NCBI GenBank assembly: GCA_023145575.1
Contig: JAGLDN010000150.1
Span: 1-22,944 of the forward strand
Direction of reading: 5' to 3'
Source: Psychromonas sp.
GTDB lineage: Bacteria > Pseudomonadota > Gammaproteobacteria > Enterobacterales > Psychromonadaceae
Length of the DNA stretch: 22,944 nucleotides
This document shows, in pieces, positions 7,800-16,336 of the stretch. Position numbers and translations under genes: made by a program. Numbering within the stretch: the stretch's first letter is position 1; each line of letters opens with the position of its first letter. A model generated the notes under the pieces. That model was not told the origin of the DNA. It saw only the letters and a program-made list of their open reading frames with translations, and made no database searches.

Positions 7800-8402
7800 A
7801 TGACATTAATCATTGGTTTAACAGGTGGTATAGGTTGCGGGAAATCAACAGTTTCAGCCTTATTTGAAAAAAGAGGTGTTGATATTATTGACGCAGATAA
7901 AGTTGCTCGGTTGGTGGTTGAAAAAGGCAATCCTGCGCTGTTGAAAATTGCAGATCATTTTGGCGCAGAGGTTCTGATTGATGGTTGTTTAAATCGTCCG
8001 CGATTACGACAAATAATATTTTCAGATAATAAACAAAAAGTCTGGCTTAATAAATTGCTACACCCGCTTATTCGCACAGAGATGTTAGCGCAGTTAAAAA
8101 ATTCAAAGAGTGACTATGTTTTATTAGAAGCTCCTTTGCTTATTGAAAATAAGCTGACGGATTTTTGTGATCATGTACTTGTTGTCGATGTATCTGAAAA
8201 GCTACAATTAAGCCGTGCATGTCATCGAGATGGCATGGATGTTGACAGTATTAAATCAATAATACAAAGCCAAATGACACGACAAGCAAGGTTGCAAAAT
8301 GCTGATTTTGTCATTGAGAATAGTGACGCGACTTTTGATCAATTAGCGCGTTTAGTGATGGAATTAGACAACAAGTTTAGAAAATTATGCAAGCTACAAT
8401 AA
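7800..8402 (+). CDS. coaE: Dephospho-CoA kinase
   Basis: CoaE phosphorylates the 3'-hydroxyl of dephospho-CoA, the last step of coenzyme A synthesis. It has 200 residues, close to the family norm of about 200-206. The P-loop GGIGCGKS is at 9-16. IIDADKVAR (Asp32), the LLHPLIRTEM region, LLEAPLLIENKL in the CoA-binding part, VVDVSEKLQLSR and the RQARLQNADFVIENS lid/C-terminal motif are all present. GGTGAG lies a few bases before the ATG. It is normally in one operon with zapD and yacG; here 1.45 kb of decayed DNA separates it from zapD, so the operon is broken. The pilD gene that usually precedes it is absent. Confidence 0.96.
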   Translation: MTLIIGLTGGIGCGKSTVSALFEKRGVDIIDADKVARLVVEKGNPALLKIADHFGAEVLIDGCLNRPRLRQIIFSDNKQKVWLNKLLHPLIRTEMLAQLKNSKSDYVLLEAPLLIENKLTDFCDHVLVVDVSEKLQLSRACHRDGMDVDSIKSIIQSQMTRQARLQNADFVIENSDATFDQLARLVMELDNKFRKLCKLQ

Positions 8403-8514
8403 TATCAATAATATCAAGCTTGGTCGTAAATGGAGGACAGCGGTGCAGAATTTAATATGGGCTAACCATTACAGTACAATATCTTGTTATTTATACTACG
8501 AGAAGAAGTCAATT

Positions 8515-8753
8515 TTTAACTGATTACTCCCTTTTTGATTGTTGTAACGTGGATTGTATTTCGCACTAACACCCGCAGGTCTTGGAAGCTAACACCAATC
8601 AACAAAGTTGATTGTTTTGATATAAATTAACTAATTAAGAATTAAAGTCTTAATTTTAATTCTCACAGCAGGTGATTTTATGCCTGGTATCTTAAAACAA
8701 TTTATCGATCTGACTTGTCTTCTTGAAATTGCATGAGTATATGTCCATGTTAT
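8515..8753 (+). repeat. MITE-like repeat copy after coaE
   Basis: GATTACTCCCTTTTTGATTG, then TTGTAACG with TTTCGCACT and AGGTCTTGG, matches the core at 16690-16750. It is followed by GTTAAG-like AATTAAGAATTAAAGTCTTA, then GGTGATTTTATGCCTGGTAT, CAATTTATCGATCTGAC and the diverged end TTGCATGAGTATATGTCCAT. The left end was not clear and may reach to about 8440. A small hairpin, CAATCAAC-AAA-GTTGATTG, lies at 8596-8614. Confidence 0.6.
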
Positions 8754-8878
8754 ACCAATTACATTAACTATGCGCTCTAAGTTTATGCAGAAAATAGCTA
8801 GCTTGAAGGTGTAATTTGATGTGAATGGAAGTTGCCTTTATTAAACTTACAGCCCGAAAGTAAATTTGTTTTAATCAA

Positions 8879-9251
8879 TTAAACTTTAAACCGCTTCCTT
8901 TCTAATCGGGTTATTATCTGTTTAAATGTAATGTTATGTTTATCAACTAAATTAGCAAAATAATTACCATTAATAATTTTGACTTGACTTTCGCTGGCTG
9001 CATCTTTGGATTGCTTGGAAAGCATTGTCGCATTTGTTATGAAAAGTAATTTAATTTATTTTTTCCAAAAAGTGGTTTATATTTGGGGCCTGCTGCATAT
9101 ACCTCAGTAATTGCTTTATAACCACCTTGATAAGTTTTTTTGGCGGTGATGAGTTGTAGTTTTCGCCAATTTAAATCCTATTTATTCAGCGCTTCGTATA
9201 AGACATTTTTCTTAATATAGGAAAAGCTCACCAATGGATCTTTTGAAAATA
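8879..9251 (-). pseudogene. Decayed gene, possibly Mrr-like restriction nuclease
   Basis: Minus-strand frames give FSYIKKNVLYEALNK (about 9180-9230), an in-frame stop, then NWRKLQLITAKKTYQGGYKA followed by ITEVYAAGPKYK. A one-base shift then gives LFITNATMLSKQSKDAASES, QVKIINGNYFANLVDKHNIT and FKQIITRLERKRFKV, ending at 8879. The pattern basic strand - GG-KAI-EV-AA - ITN----S--A-----V-IINGNYF resembles Mrr-type PD-(D/E)XK nucleases (QCK…GVKA-QEV…VVTN…A…LID). It carries at least one stop and one frameshift. A possible upstream part begins at an ATG at 9474 (MNSEIKQTLLPSKTTELL), but frames break again. That it is a broken gene is fairly secure; the nuclease identity is tentative. Confidence 0.4.
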
Positions 9252-9854
9252 TACCAATAGTTTAACTTTAAGCCAAACAAAAACCATTAAAAGATAGACT
9301 ACTTCATTTTATGTTCTTTTCACATCGCTTGGAAAATTTAGCCTTATTAAGTCGGTTAGCAAATTTAAGTCCCTTTCAATTCGAACTCAATACGTTATCA
9401 ACACTGAAAATAGTATTAATTAATAGTTCAGTTGTTTTTGATGGTAACAGTGTTTGTTTTATTTCAGAATTCATTTAAATGCCTTATTGTTTTCTTTACA
9501 TTGCCTAGTTAAAAAGGTTTATGTCATATTAAGGCATTTATCTTTAAATCAGTGCTTTACAACGGATATTTTTACTTGAACTTAGAAACTTGAGTTATAA
9601 AATAGAAGAAGAAAGTTATCGAACAAAAAACACACTTTAAATTAAACCAAGAAAGTAGCCAAGTTAATTGCTGCCAATCGGACAAAGTAATTAAAGTAAT
9701 TAACGTCTGATATGAGTTAACATGCGTACTAAAAAGAATTCAATTTAGATCATAGGGGAACTTAGCATGTCTGTGCATATTTCTTCAAAATATAAACTTT
9801 CTATTTATATGTATGATAGGTATAATTTGAAAATGATTAATTATTCAATCTTGG
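9252..9854. other. Gene-free stretch before zapD
   Basis: The lower part (9252-9474) may be the broken N-terminal part of the minus-strand pseudogene just before it. The rest is AT-rich with many stops in all frames. Immediately upstream of zapD, TATGATAGGTATAAT (about 9810-9830) contains plausible -10 elements, but I cannot fix a -35. No RNA gene was seen. Confidence 0.35.
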
Positions 9855-10592
9855 ATGAAAATGATCTTATTTGACTACCCATTGAATGAAAAAGCACGCA
9901 ATTACCTGCGCTTTGAATTTGTTTTTTTAGAAATTAAAAAATACATTAATTTATTGAGTTCTGCTGATTCTACGCAGTATTTTAAGTCATTATTTGATTT
10001 AATTGAGCTAACATCACGTACTGATATTAGGCAAGATTTAGTAAAGGATCTTCGATTACAGACAGAACAATTGACATTCTGGCTCGAATCTGAAGGCATT
10101 GATAAAGAGGTTACATTGTCCTTGATCGATGAGATTGCAATTTTAATTGATGCTGTCATCGCAATGCCAAAGGTATCTCGTTATTTTAAAGAAAATCGCT
10201 TTATAAGTTCGTTAAAACAACGCTTTTCTATCCCGAGTGGTACTTGCAATTTTGACCTGCCTCATTATCATTTTTGGCTGGAAAATGACCTGCGCAAATG
10301 TCATCAAGATACGCAACTTTGGTATAGCCAATTCATTTGTATAGACGAGGCTTTGACACTTTTTTTAAAATTAAAACGCTCTCAGTCGAGAGAAATATCA
10401 CAAATAGCAAAGAATGGTTTTTATCAAGCAGATGTGTCAAATGCCAGTTTTATAACCATGAAAATTGATAATAAACTAAATGTGTATCCTATGATTAGTG
10501 GTCATAAAAATCGTTATTCAGTTCGCTTTATGTGTGTAGGTCCTAACAACCATTTACCTAAAAATATAAAATTTATTGAAATGTTTTATTAG
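9855..10592 (+). CDS. zapD: Cell division protein ZapD
   Basis: ZapD binds and bundles FtsZ filaments at midcell and helps Z-ring assembly. The protein is 245 residues (E. coli 247). It is recognised by the near-invariant start ILFDYPLNEKARNYLR and by SIPSGTCNFDLPHYHFWL, where E. coli has SIPGGCCSFDLPTLHIWL. NGFYQADV and YPMISGHKNRYSVRFM near the C-terminus also match. An internal ATG two codons on (9861) has GGATGAAA before it and could be the true start. The gene is followed after 9 bp by yacG, so the two form an operon. Its usual partner coaE is 1.45 kb upstream, beyond decayed DNA, so zapD must have its own promoter here. Confidence 0.95.
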   Translation: MKMILFDYPLNEKARNYLRFEFVFLEIKKYINLLSSADSTQYFKSLFDLIELTSRTDIRQDLVKDLRLQTEQLTFWLESEGIDKEVTLSLIDEIAILIDAVIAMPKVSRYFKENRFISSLKQRFSIPSGTCNFDLPHYHFWLENDLRKCHQDTQLWYSQFICIDEALTLFLKLKRSQSREISQIAKNGFYQADVSNASFITMKIDNKLNVYPMISGHKNRYSVRFMCVGPNNHLPKNIKFIEMFY

Positions 10593-10601
10593 GGAATGAT
10601 A

Positions 10602-10790
10602 ATGAACGTAGCCTGCCCAACCTGTAAAATTAATGTAGAGTGGATGCCTAAAAACATCTATCGCCCATTTTGCTCAAAAAAATGTCAGCTGCTTGATCTT
10701 GGTGAATGGTTTAACGAAACAAGGCGTATGGAGGGCGAGGCAGTAACCATTGAGGATCAGCCTAAAAAAAAATTTGAGTTTGATGAGTAA
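10602..10790 (+). CDS. yacG: DNA gyrase inhibitor YacG (zinc-ribbon protein)
   Basis: YacG is a small zinc protein that binds GyrB and inhibits DNA gyrase. Here it has 62 residues from the second ATG. The four zinc ligands are in CPTC and CSKKC, and RPFCSKKCQLLDLGEWFNE is the family signature. The tail is acidic and lysine-rich, as usual. There are ATG codons at 10596 and 10602. The later one is chosen because AGGGA (10591-10595) is 6 bases away and the product then starts MNVACPTC. The ribosome site overlaps the zapD stop, so the two genes are translationally close. In many relatives mutT lies next to yacG; here mutT stays with secA. Confidence 0.93.
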   Translation: MNVACPTCKINVEWMPKNIYRPFCSKKCQLLDLGEWFNETRRMEGEAVTIEDQPKKKFEFDE

Positions 10791-10811
10791 CCGCAAGCAA
10801 ATTATAACCTG

Positions 10812-11113
10812 CCTGTAGCCCCGTGACGTTAAAGATGCAAGAGCTGGGATAAACTATACAATCGCATTACGGCGTAACATTAAGGTGATGGTTACTCCAT
10901 TTACGTTGGTGCACTCCTTATTTTTTTGTCGAAGCGGGGGTAGTTGGCTAGGATCAACCTCCAAGGGAGTCATCAATTAATAATTAACATGATCCGTTAA
11001 TGTTACCGTTACCGTTAACGATATTCGTTGATAGATCTGGTGTTGTGCCTTACTTCTTGTCATCGACAACGCGAATGACTTAGCTCTTTTACGTCATATG
11101 AGTATAGCTGCGC
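10812..11113. repeat. MITE-like repeat, about 300 bp, with terminal inverted repeats
   Basis: The left end TGTAGCCCCGTGACGTTAAA continues into GATGCAAGAGCT. The right end AGCTCTTTTACGTCATATGA continues into GTATAGCTG. They are imperfect inverted copies over about 30 bp. Internal pieces GCGTAACATTAAGGTGATGG (10873-10892) and GGTGTTGTGCCTTACTTC (11039-11056) correspond to the core seen at 16668-16745 in opposite orientations. There is no open reading frame of note. Confidence 0.65.
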
Positions 11114-11170
11114 TCAAAATGATTATTCACTCACAGGCAAGGTGATTTAGCTTGTTATTAAAACAATGAT

Positions 11171-11184
11171 GTTCAAATTTGAAC
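11171..11184. other. Perfect 14-bp palindrome downstream of yciH
   Basis: GTTCAAATTTGAAC is self-complementary and lies 20 bp past the yciH stop. It could be a small hairpin or a dimeric protein site; nothing else supports either. Confidence 0.35.
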
Positions 11185-11203
11185 TCGCATGGATATTTGC
11201 TGA

Positions 11204-11530
11204 CTATCCTCCTGCAAGTTTTACTTTGTAGCCTTTTTTCTCTAAAAGAGATTTGATAAGATCACGCTGATCGCCTTGTATTTCAATCGTAAAATCTTTG
11301 ACTGCGCCACCTGTACCTGTACGTTTTTTGATATCTTTGGCGAGTAATTTCAAGGATTTTTGATCAAGATCAAGGCCTTTAATTAACACCACGCCCTTGC
11401 CTTTTCTTCCTTTTGTTTCCCGATGCAACCGAATGATCCCATCGCTGTTAGGCGCTTTTTTGGGGATCTTAATCTTATCTATTTTCCCAGTCTCAGTGGA
11501 GTAAACTAAATTATGTTTGCTAAATTCCAT
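11204..11530 (-). CDS. yciH: YciH, SUI1/eIF1-like translation factor
   Basis: This is a stand-alone SUI1-domain protein of 108 residues, the same size as E. coli YciH, related to eukaryotic eIF1. In bacteria it is thought to influence start-site selection and translation under stress. The family is clear from LVYSTETGKID at the N-terminus, GIIRLHRETKGRKGKGVVLI, GTGGAVKDFTIEIQGDQRD and the C-terminal LLEKKGYKVKLAGG. The ATG has AAGGAAAAAT before it. The gene is single and divergent from the feo operon; the Fur site lies in the gap between them but much closer to feoA. Confidence 0.95.
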   Translation of the reverse strand: MEFSKHNLVYSTETGKIDKIKIPKKAPNSDGIIRLHRETKGRKGKGVVLIKGLDLDQKSLKLLAKDIKKRTGTGGAVKDFTIEIQGDQRDLIKSLLEKKGYKVKLAGG

Positions 11531-11636
11531 TATTTTTCCTTAATTTTAAATTATTTTACCAGAATTATTGAGATTAAATAATATTTACATTTCAAATATT
11601 GTTTTTAAACTATATTTAGTCTAGACTTAACTTAAT

Positions 11637-11655
11637 ACAAATGATAATCATTCGC
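11637..11655 (+). promoter_or_regulatory. Fur box of the feo operon
   Basis: ACAAATGATAATCATTCGC matches the 19-bp Fur consensus GATAATGATAATCATTATC at 14 positions and has a perfect central palindrome AATGATAATCATT. It lies about 40 bp before the feoA ATG. Iron-loaded Fur would repress feoABC there, which is the known control of this operon in enterics and vibrios. Confidence 0.85.
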
Positions 11656-11696
11656 ATTAAGAATTAATTTGCTTAAAAAGTTTCCCGGAGATATTT

Positions 11697-11927
11697 ATGC
11701 TACTAACAAATTTAAAAGTTGGTGAAAAAGCAACGATAGTTGGTATGGGAGAAATGGATCTTGCAATGAGAAAAAAATTATTAAATTTAGGTTTTTTGCC
11801 AAAGGCAAAAATTGAATTACTCCACTTCGCACCAATGGGAGATCCAGTTGCAGTGCGTTGTGCTAACACAAGCATTGCTTTGCGAAAATCGCTTACTAAC
11901 CAAATTAATGTGGAGTTAACCTTATGA
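11697..11927 (+). CDS. feoA: Ferrous iron transport protein FeoA
   Basis: FeoA is a small cytoplasmic SH3-fold protein needed by the FeoB transporter for Fe(II) uptake, probably acting on its N-terminal domain. It has 76 residues (E. coli 75). Typical features are LKVGEKATIVGM at the start, LLNLGFLPKAKIELLHFAPM in the middle and GDPVAVRCANTSIALRKS towards the end, which are the strands of the SH3-like barrel. CGGAGATATTT before the ATG gives a good ribosome site. Its TGA overlaps the feoB ATG by four bases (ATGA), so the two are translationally coupled. The Fur box upstream indicates repression when iron is plentiful. Confidence 0.96.
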   Translation: MLLTNLKVGEKATIVGMGEMDLAMRKKLLNLGFLPKAKIELLHFAPMGDPVAVRCANTSIALRKSLTNQINVELTL

Positions 11928-14251
11928 GTTTTTCTATTGCAACTGTGGGGAATCCAAATTCAGGAAAAACAACATTATTTAATGCATTAACTGGTTCCCA
12001 TCAGCAAATTGGTAATTGGAGTGGGGTAACGGTCGAGAAAAAAACAGGATTTTTTAAATTACAAAATACGGATCAAACAGAATTTCAACTTATTGATTTG
12101 CCAGGTATATATAGTTTAGATTTGGATCCTACAGGTAATTCTCGAGACGAACGAGTGGCGTTTAATTATATTATGGGCAACACACCAGATTTAATCATAA
12201 ATATAATAGATGCTAGTTGCCTAGAGCGAAGTTTATATCTTACGTTACAATTGATGGAGTTAGGATTGCCAGTGGTTGTTGTGCTCAATAAAATGGACGT
12301 AGCGACTAATAAACAACTTATTATCAATAAAAAAAAATTATCACAAGGTCTAGGCTGCCCTGTTGTTAGCCTTTGTGCAAATAATCAAAAGTTGGTAAAA
12401 ATATTTTCGGAACAATTATTAGATTTAAAGCTAGGATTAGCAGAGGATCCTTTATTGCTTGATTATAATGAAGCATTCACACCTTTTCTTGATGAAGCAA
12501 CGGCTATATTAAATGAAATTCAGCACAATGGTGAAAGTAGGGCATTAGCGATTAAGTTGTTAGAGGGATCTCAAACCGTTACGGATTTGCTTGATAATAA
12601 TCAGCAGATAAAAATGAGATTGTTAAAAAAGGACATTAACTTAACTGAAGGTGATGATATTGATCTTCAAATAGCAGATACACGTTATACTTTTATTTAT
12701 GATTTATCACAGACAGCGATCCGTTATCAAGGAAAACTTGGAAAATCTATCACAACAAAAATTGATGCTTTTGTAATGAACCGTTTTGTTGGCATCCCTT
12801 TTTTCCTTTTGGTGATGTACTTGATGTTTATGTTTTCAATTAATATTGGTACTGCATTTCAAGATTTTTTTGATATTCTTGGTGGTGCAATATTTGTTGA
12901 TGGTACTGCAAACCTTCTTAATGCGATTTCTTCCCCCCCTTGGCTTGTCAATGTATTAGCGTATGGTGTTGGCAATGGTATACAGACGGTGCTGACTTTT
13001 ATTCCTATAATTGGTTGTTTATATTTATTTTTAGCAATGGTAGAAAGTTCTGGTTATTTAGCCCGTGCCGCTTTTGTTGTTGACAAAGCAATGCAGTTTA
13101 TTGGCTTGCCAGGTAAATCTTTTGTGCCAATGATTGTAGGTTTTGGGTGTACGGTTCCTGCTGTGATGGCCGCTCGAACGCTTAAAAAAGAACGAGAACG
13201 GTTATTAACAGTGGTTATGTCACCATTTATGTCTTGTGGCGCCCGTTTACCTGTTTATGCTTTATTTGCTAGTGCTTTTTTCCCTCATACGGGTCAAAAC
13301 ATTGTCTTCTTACTTTATATTATTGGTATTGTTGTTGCGATATTGACTGGGGTTGTATTAAGCCGAACTTTATTACCAGGGAAAAGCGAAAACATGTTTT
13401 TAGAGCTACCCGATTATGAGTTGCCCACACTGCGAAATGTCGCTTTAAAAACGTGGCAAAAACTCAAAGTTTTTCTTTTAGGTGCAGGAAAAATCATTGT
13501 TATAATGGTGACTTTGCTAAATTTTGTTAATTCAGTTGGTATTGATGGCAGTTTCGGTCATCAAAACAGTAAAGATTCAATGCTTAGTAGAGCGGCGCGA
13601 ATTGTAACCCCTATTCTGGCTCCGATGGGGGTTACACAACACAATTGGCCTGCTACCGTTGGTATTGTTACGGGATTATTTGCTAAAGAAGCCGTGATTG
13701 GTACGTTAAATAATTTATATTTAGGAGATGTTAAGAATCAAAATATTAAACTGACATTTAAAGAAAAGTTAAATCAAGCATTAAGCACAATTCCTGAAAA
13801 CCTTATGGGCATTCGGATGTCAGATCCGCTTGGTATTAAGGTGGGCGATCTTGGTGATCTTAATAAAGATTCTCAATCTCAAGGTGTTGCAATTGCTACT
13901 TATAAAAATATTCAAAAATCATTTGTTACCGGAGAAGCAGCTTTTGCCTATCTCTTATTTATTTTGTTATACGCACCTTGTGCAGCCGCTATGGGCGCTA
14001 TTGTCCGAGAGGTCGGTGGGAACTGGGCGAAATTTATCGCTGTTTGGACGACGAGTACTGCATACATTGTGGCTGTTTGCTATTATCAGGTTGCAACCAA
14101 CTCTTTTTCAGATAGTCTTATGTATCTTGCTGGGGCGTTGCTCATTGTTTTACTGGTGATTTATTTACTCAAACAAAGAGGTGATGTACTGATACTAAAG
14201 CGTGATATACGTCACCCCCTTGATAATAGTCGAATTTCGACTAACATTTAA
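11924..14251 (+). CDS. feoB: Ferrous iron transporter FeoB
   Basis: FeoB is the inner-membrane Fe(II) permease with an N-terminal G-protein domain. It has 775 residues (E. coli 773). In the GTPase domain the P-loop GNPNSGKT is at 9-16, the switch I threonine is in NWSGVTVEKK, DLPG is at 58-61 and NKMD at 122-125. The membrane part carries two Gate-type blocks: one with GCTVPAVMAARTLKKERER and the MSPFMSCGARLPVYALF motif, the other with GIVTGLFAKEAVIGTLNNLY and YAPCAAAMGAIVREVG. The conserved cysteines thought to matter for iron passage are present in GFGCTVP, MSCGAR and YAPCAA. It begins inside feoA (4-bp overlap) and is followed by feoC. Confidence 0.98.
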   Translation: MSFSIATVGNPNSGKTTLFNALTGSHQQIGNWSGVTVEKKTGFFKLQNTDQTEFQLIDLPGIYSLDLDPTGNSRDERVAFNYIMGNTPDLIINIIDASCLERSLYLTLQLMELGLPVVVVLNKMDVATNKQLIINKKKLSQGLGCPVVSLCANNQKLVKIFSEQLLDLKLGLAEDPLLLDYNEAFTPFLDEATAILNEIQHNGESRALAIKLLEGSQTVTDLLDNNQQIKMRLLKKDINLTEGDDIDLQIADTRYTFIYDLSQTAIRYQGKLGKSITTKIDAFVMNRFVGIPFFLLVMYLMFMFSINIGTAFQDFFDILGGAIFVDGTANLLNAISSPPWLVNVLAYGVGNGIQTVLTFIPIIGCLYLFLAMVESSGYLARAAFVVDKAMQFIGLPGKSFVPMIVGFGCTVPAVMAARTLKKERERLLTVVMSPFMSCGARLPVYALFASAFFPHTGQNIVFLLYIIGIVVAILTGVVLSRTLLPGKSENMFLELPDYELPTLRNVALKTWQKLKVFLLGAGKIIVIMVTLLNFVNSVGIDGSFGHQNSKDSMLSRAARIVTPILAPMGVTQHNWPATVGIVTGLFAKEAVIGTLNNLYLGDVKNQNIKLTFKEKLNQALSTIPENLMGIRMSDPLGIKVGDLGDLNKDSQSQGVAIATYKNIQKSFVTGEAAFAYLLFILLYAPCAAAMGAIVREVGGNWAKFIAVWTTSTAYIVAVCYYQVATNSFSDSLMYLAGALLIVLLVIYLLKQRGDVLILKRDIRHPLDNSRISTNI

Positions 14252-14262
14252 AGTTGCGTCAG

Positions 14263-14493
14263 ATGATTTTACAAGAAATTGCTCATTATATAAAAGAGGA
14301 GGTTCGGGTGGAGGAGGGGCTTTTATTAAAGCACTTTCATCTCACACAGTCTTCTCTTGCGCCGATGATATCTGTGTTATTAAAGCGAGGTAATATTCAA
14401 AAGACGGTCAATACGTGTGGAAAAAATTTAGCTGTAAGAACTTATTATAGTTTTTATCAAAAGGCTAGGATCCCAGTCACGACGATTACCTAA
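14263..14493 (+). CDS. feoC: FeoC-like winged-helix protein
   Basis: This small third gene of the feo operon has 76 residues. FeoC is a winged-helix protein that stabilises or regulates FeoB. MILQEIAHYIKEE, then VEEGLLLKHFHLTQSSLAPM and ISVLLKRGNIQKTV, give the helix-turn-helix, and RTYYSFYQK the wing. Only one cysteine is present (NTCGKN), so the four-Cys Fe-S site of the enterobacterial protein is absent; this cysteine-poor form is common in vibrios and relatives. The start is uncertain: ATG at 14263 is chosen, but an in-frame TTG at 14254, three bases past the feoB stop, is possible and neither has a strong ribosome site. Confidence 0.8.
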   Translation: MILQEIAHYIKEEVRVEEGLLLKHFHLTQSSLAPMISVLLKRGNIQKTVNTCGKNLAVRTYYSFYQKARIPVTTIT

Positions 14494-15214
14494 TATTTTG
14501 TAACCATTTAGCATGTTTTTTTTATAAGAAAACTCTTCACACGCCTTCTCATGTTTTTTTTATTTTTAAAAAAGTTATGTGTAATCAGCTATTTTCTATT
14601 GAGTGACGATCAAATTGAACCTCAACTCGATTTTCTCTTTGAATCACCCCCATCGATATGTTTTTAAAATTCTTGCTGTCAACGCCATAATAAAATATCG
14701 GACTAAAAAACAGATGACATACTGTTCCCATTGAATAATAACTTACTGCGGCATAGCACTTTGAAATTAGATGGCGTTGATATTGACAGGCACCGAAAAG
14801 CCGATCGCTGAAATAGAAAAACTGATCGAATATGGTAAGAGTGTTTCTGCATCTTTAAAGTTCGTATTCTTAATGTTACTAACCCTCATCAAAATGCTTA
14901 AAGCATTTTAGAGCTATAGCTATGCTACCCGATACGACAGTATAGCTTCATTTTTAAATCATGTTGGCATTAGCACGCGCAATGATTTGTTGCCAATGTA
15001 AAAGATCAACAGCCCCTAGTAATAAATCAAATTATTTTATAGGATGTTTATATTTTTTTATAATGATTTTTCCGTGTGTATCTCTCTATTTTCTATCATT
15101 CAAAAATCAATTTCACTTGCTATTTTTTTATTTTGAAGTATGATTATTACTCGATTATAATTTTCTTTTACTTTCATGCCTTGTTTGAATCCTACTGATA
15201 TTCTTGAGACTTCC
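14494..15214. other. Gene-poor stretch between feoC and rlmN
   Basis: There is no recognisable intact gene. On the minus strand an open stretch runs from about 14845 to a TGA at 14585, about 85 codons with no stop. It has plausible composition (MGTVCHLFFSPIFYYGVD, NISMGVIQRENRVEVQFD) but no early start or ribosome site. On the plus strand short pieces such as ALILTGTEKPIAEIEKL (14771 on) break quickly. I read this as remains of one or more lost genes, identity unknown. The last 39 bases are an optional N-terminal extension of rlmN. Confidence 0.35.
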
Positions 15215-16336
15215 ATGCTTTCAAAAAAAATAAATTTATTAGAGCTAAACCGTGATGGTATGCGTGCATATTTTGTGGGGCTTGGTGAAAAATCTTTTCG
15301 TGCAGAGCAGATCATGAAATGGATCTACCATTATGGATGCGATGATTTTGATCAGATGAACAATCTAAATAAAAACTTACGCGAAAAATTGACAGACGTA
15401 GCCGAAATCGTTGCCCCGACGGTTTCTGTGGAGCATCGAAGTGCTGATGGGACAATAAAATGGTCAATGACGGTGGGCGAACAAGAAGTTGAAACTGTTT
15501 ATATTCCAGAAAAAGATCGTGCGACATTATGTGTTTCATCTCAGGTTGGTTGCGTATTAGATTGTAATTTTTGCGCTACTGCAAAACAAGGTTTTAATCG
15601 TAATTTAACGGTATCTGAAATAATAGGTCAAGTATGGCGTGCTGCTAAAATTGTTGGGGTTGTGGGGAAAGCTGGAAAGCGTCCAATCTCTAATGTCGTT
15701 ATGATGGGAATGGGGGAGCCGTTACTTAATTTAAATAATGTTATTCCAGCAATGGAGTTAATGCTTGATGATTTTGGTTATGCCTTATCAAAACGTAGGG
15801 TAACTATTTCAACTTCAGGCGTTGTACCTGCACTCGATATTTTAGGAGATCGCATTGATGTTGCATTGGCTATTTCATTACATGCAGCCAATGATGAATT
15901 GCGCTCACAAATGATGCCTATTAATGATAAATACAATATTGCAGACTTTCTTGCAGGTGTTAAACGTTATATTGTAAAATCCAATGCTAATCGTGGGAAA
16001 GTGACGGTTGAGTACCTATTATTGGATCATTTTAATGATTCAACAGAAAATGCTGATGAACTGGCGAATCTGCTAAAAGAGACTCCTTGTAAAATTAATT
16101 TAATTCCATTTAATCCATTTCCAGGGAATGATTATCATAAACCCAGTAATAGCAGAGTAGATCGTTTCAGCAAGGTATTGATTGAGTATGGTTATACGGT
16201 AATTGTTCGCAAAACGCGTGGTGACGATATTAATGCGGCATGCGGCCAGCTCGTAGGAGATGTGATTGATCGTACAAAACGAGTCATTAAAAAGCGAAAA
16301 TTTGCTAAAAATATAATATTTACTGGGAAATCGTAA
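15215..16336 (+). CDS. rlmN: Dual-specificity 23S rRNA/tRNA adenine-C2 methyltransferase RlmN
   Basis: RlmN is a radical SAM enzyme that makes 2-methyladenosine at A2503 of 23S rRNA and A37 of some tRNAs. It has 373 residues from the chosen start (E. coli 384). The cluster motif C-x3-C-x2-C is CVLDCNFCATA (Cys113, 117, 120). LCVSSQVGC, NVVMMGMGEPLLNLNNV, LSKRRVTISTSGVVP and KINLIPFNPFPG are strongly conserved, and the C-terminal catalytic Cys is in GDDINAACGQL. An earlier in-frame ATG at 15176 would add 13 residues but has no ribosome site; the ATG at 15215 has GAG at usual distance and gives the short vibrio-like N-terminus. It begins the conserved rlmN-pilF-rodZ-ispG block. Confidence 0.97.
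   Translation: MLSKKINLLELNRDGMRAYFVGLGEKSFRAEQIMKWIYHYGCDDFDQMNNLNKNLREKLTDVAEIVAPTVSVEHRSADGTIKWSMTVGEQEVETVYIPEKDRATLCVSSQVGCVLDCNFCATAKQGFNRNLTVSEIIGQVWRAAKIVGVVGKAGKRPISNVVMMGMGEPLLNLNNVIPAMELMLDDFGYALSKRRVTISTSGVVPALDILGDRIDVALAISLHAANDELRSQMMPINDKYNIADFLAGVKRYIVKSNANRGKVTVEYLLLDHFNDSTENADELANLLKETPCKINLIPFNPFPGNDYHKPSNSRVDRFSKVLIEYGYTVIVRKTRGDDINAACGQLVGDVIDRTKRVIKKRKFAKNIIFTGKS

Noticed and set aside
9311..9478. Plus-strand 55-codon frame starting MFFSHRLENLALL
   Set aside because: No ribosome site or recognisable product; the opposite strand is at least as protein-like and continues the pseudogene.
14961..15143. Plus-strand 60-codon frame (MLALARAMICCQCK…)
   Set aside because: It ends in a low-complexity Phe/Leu run from AT-rich DNA and has no start signal.
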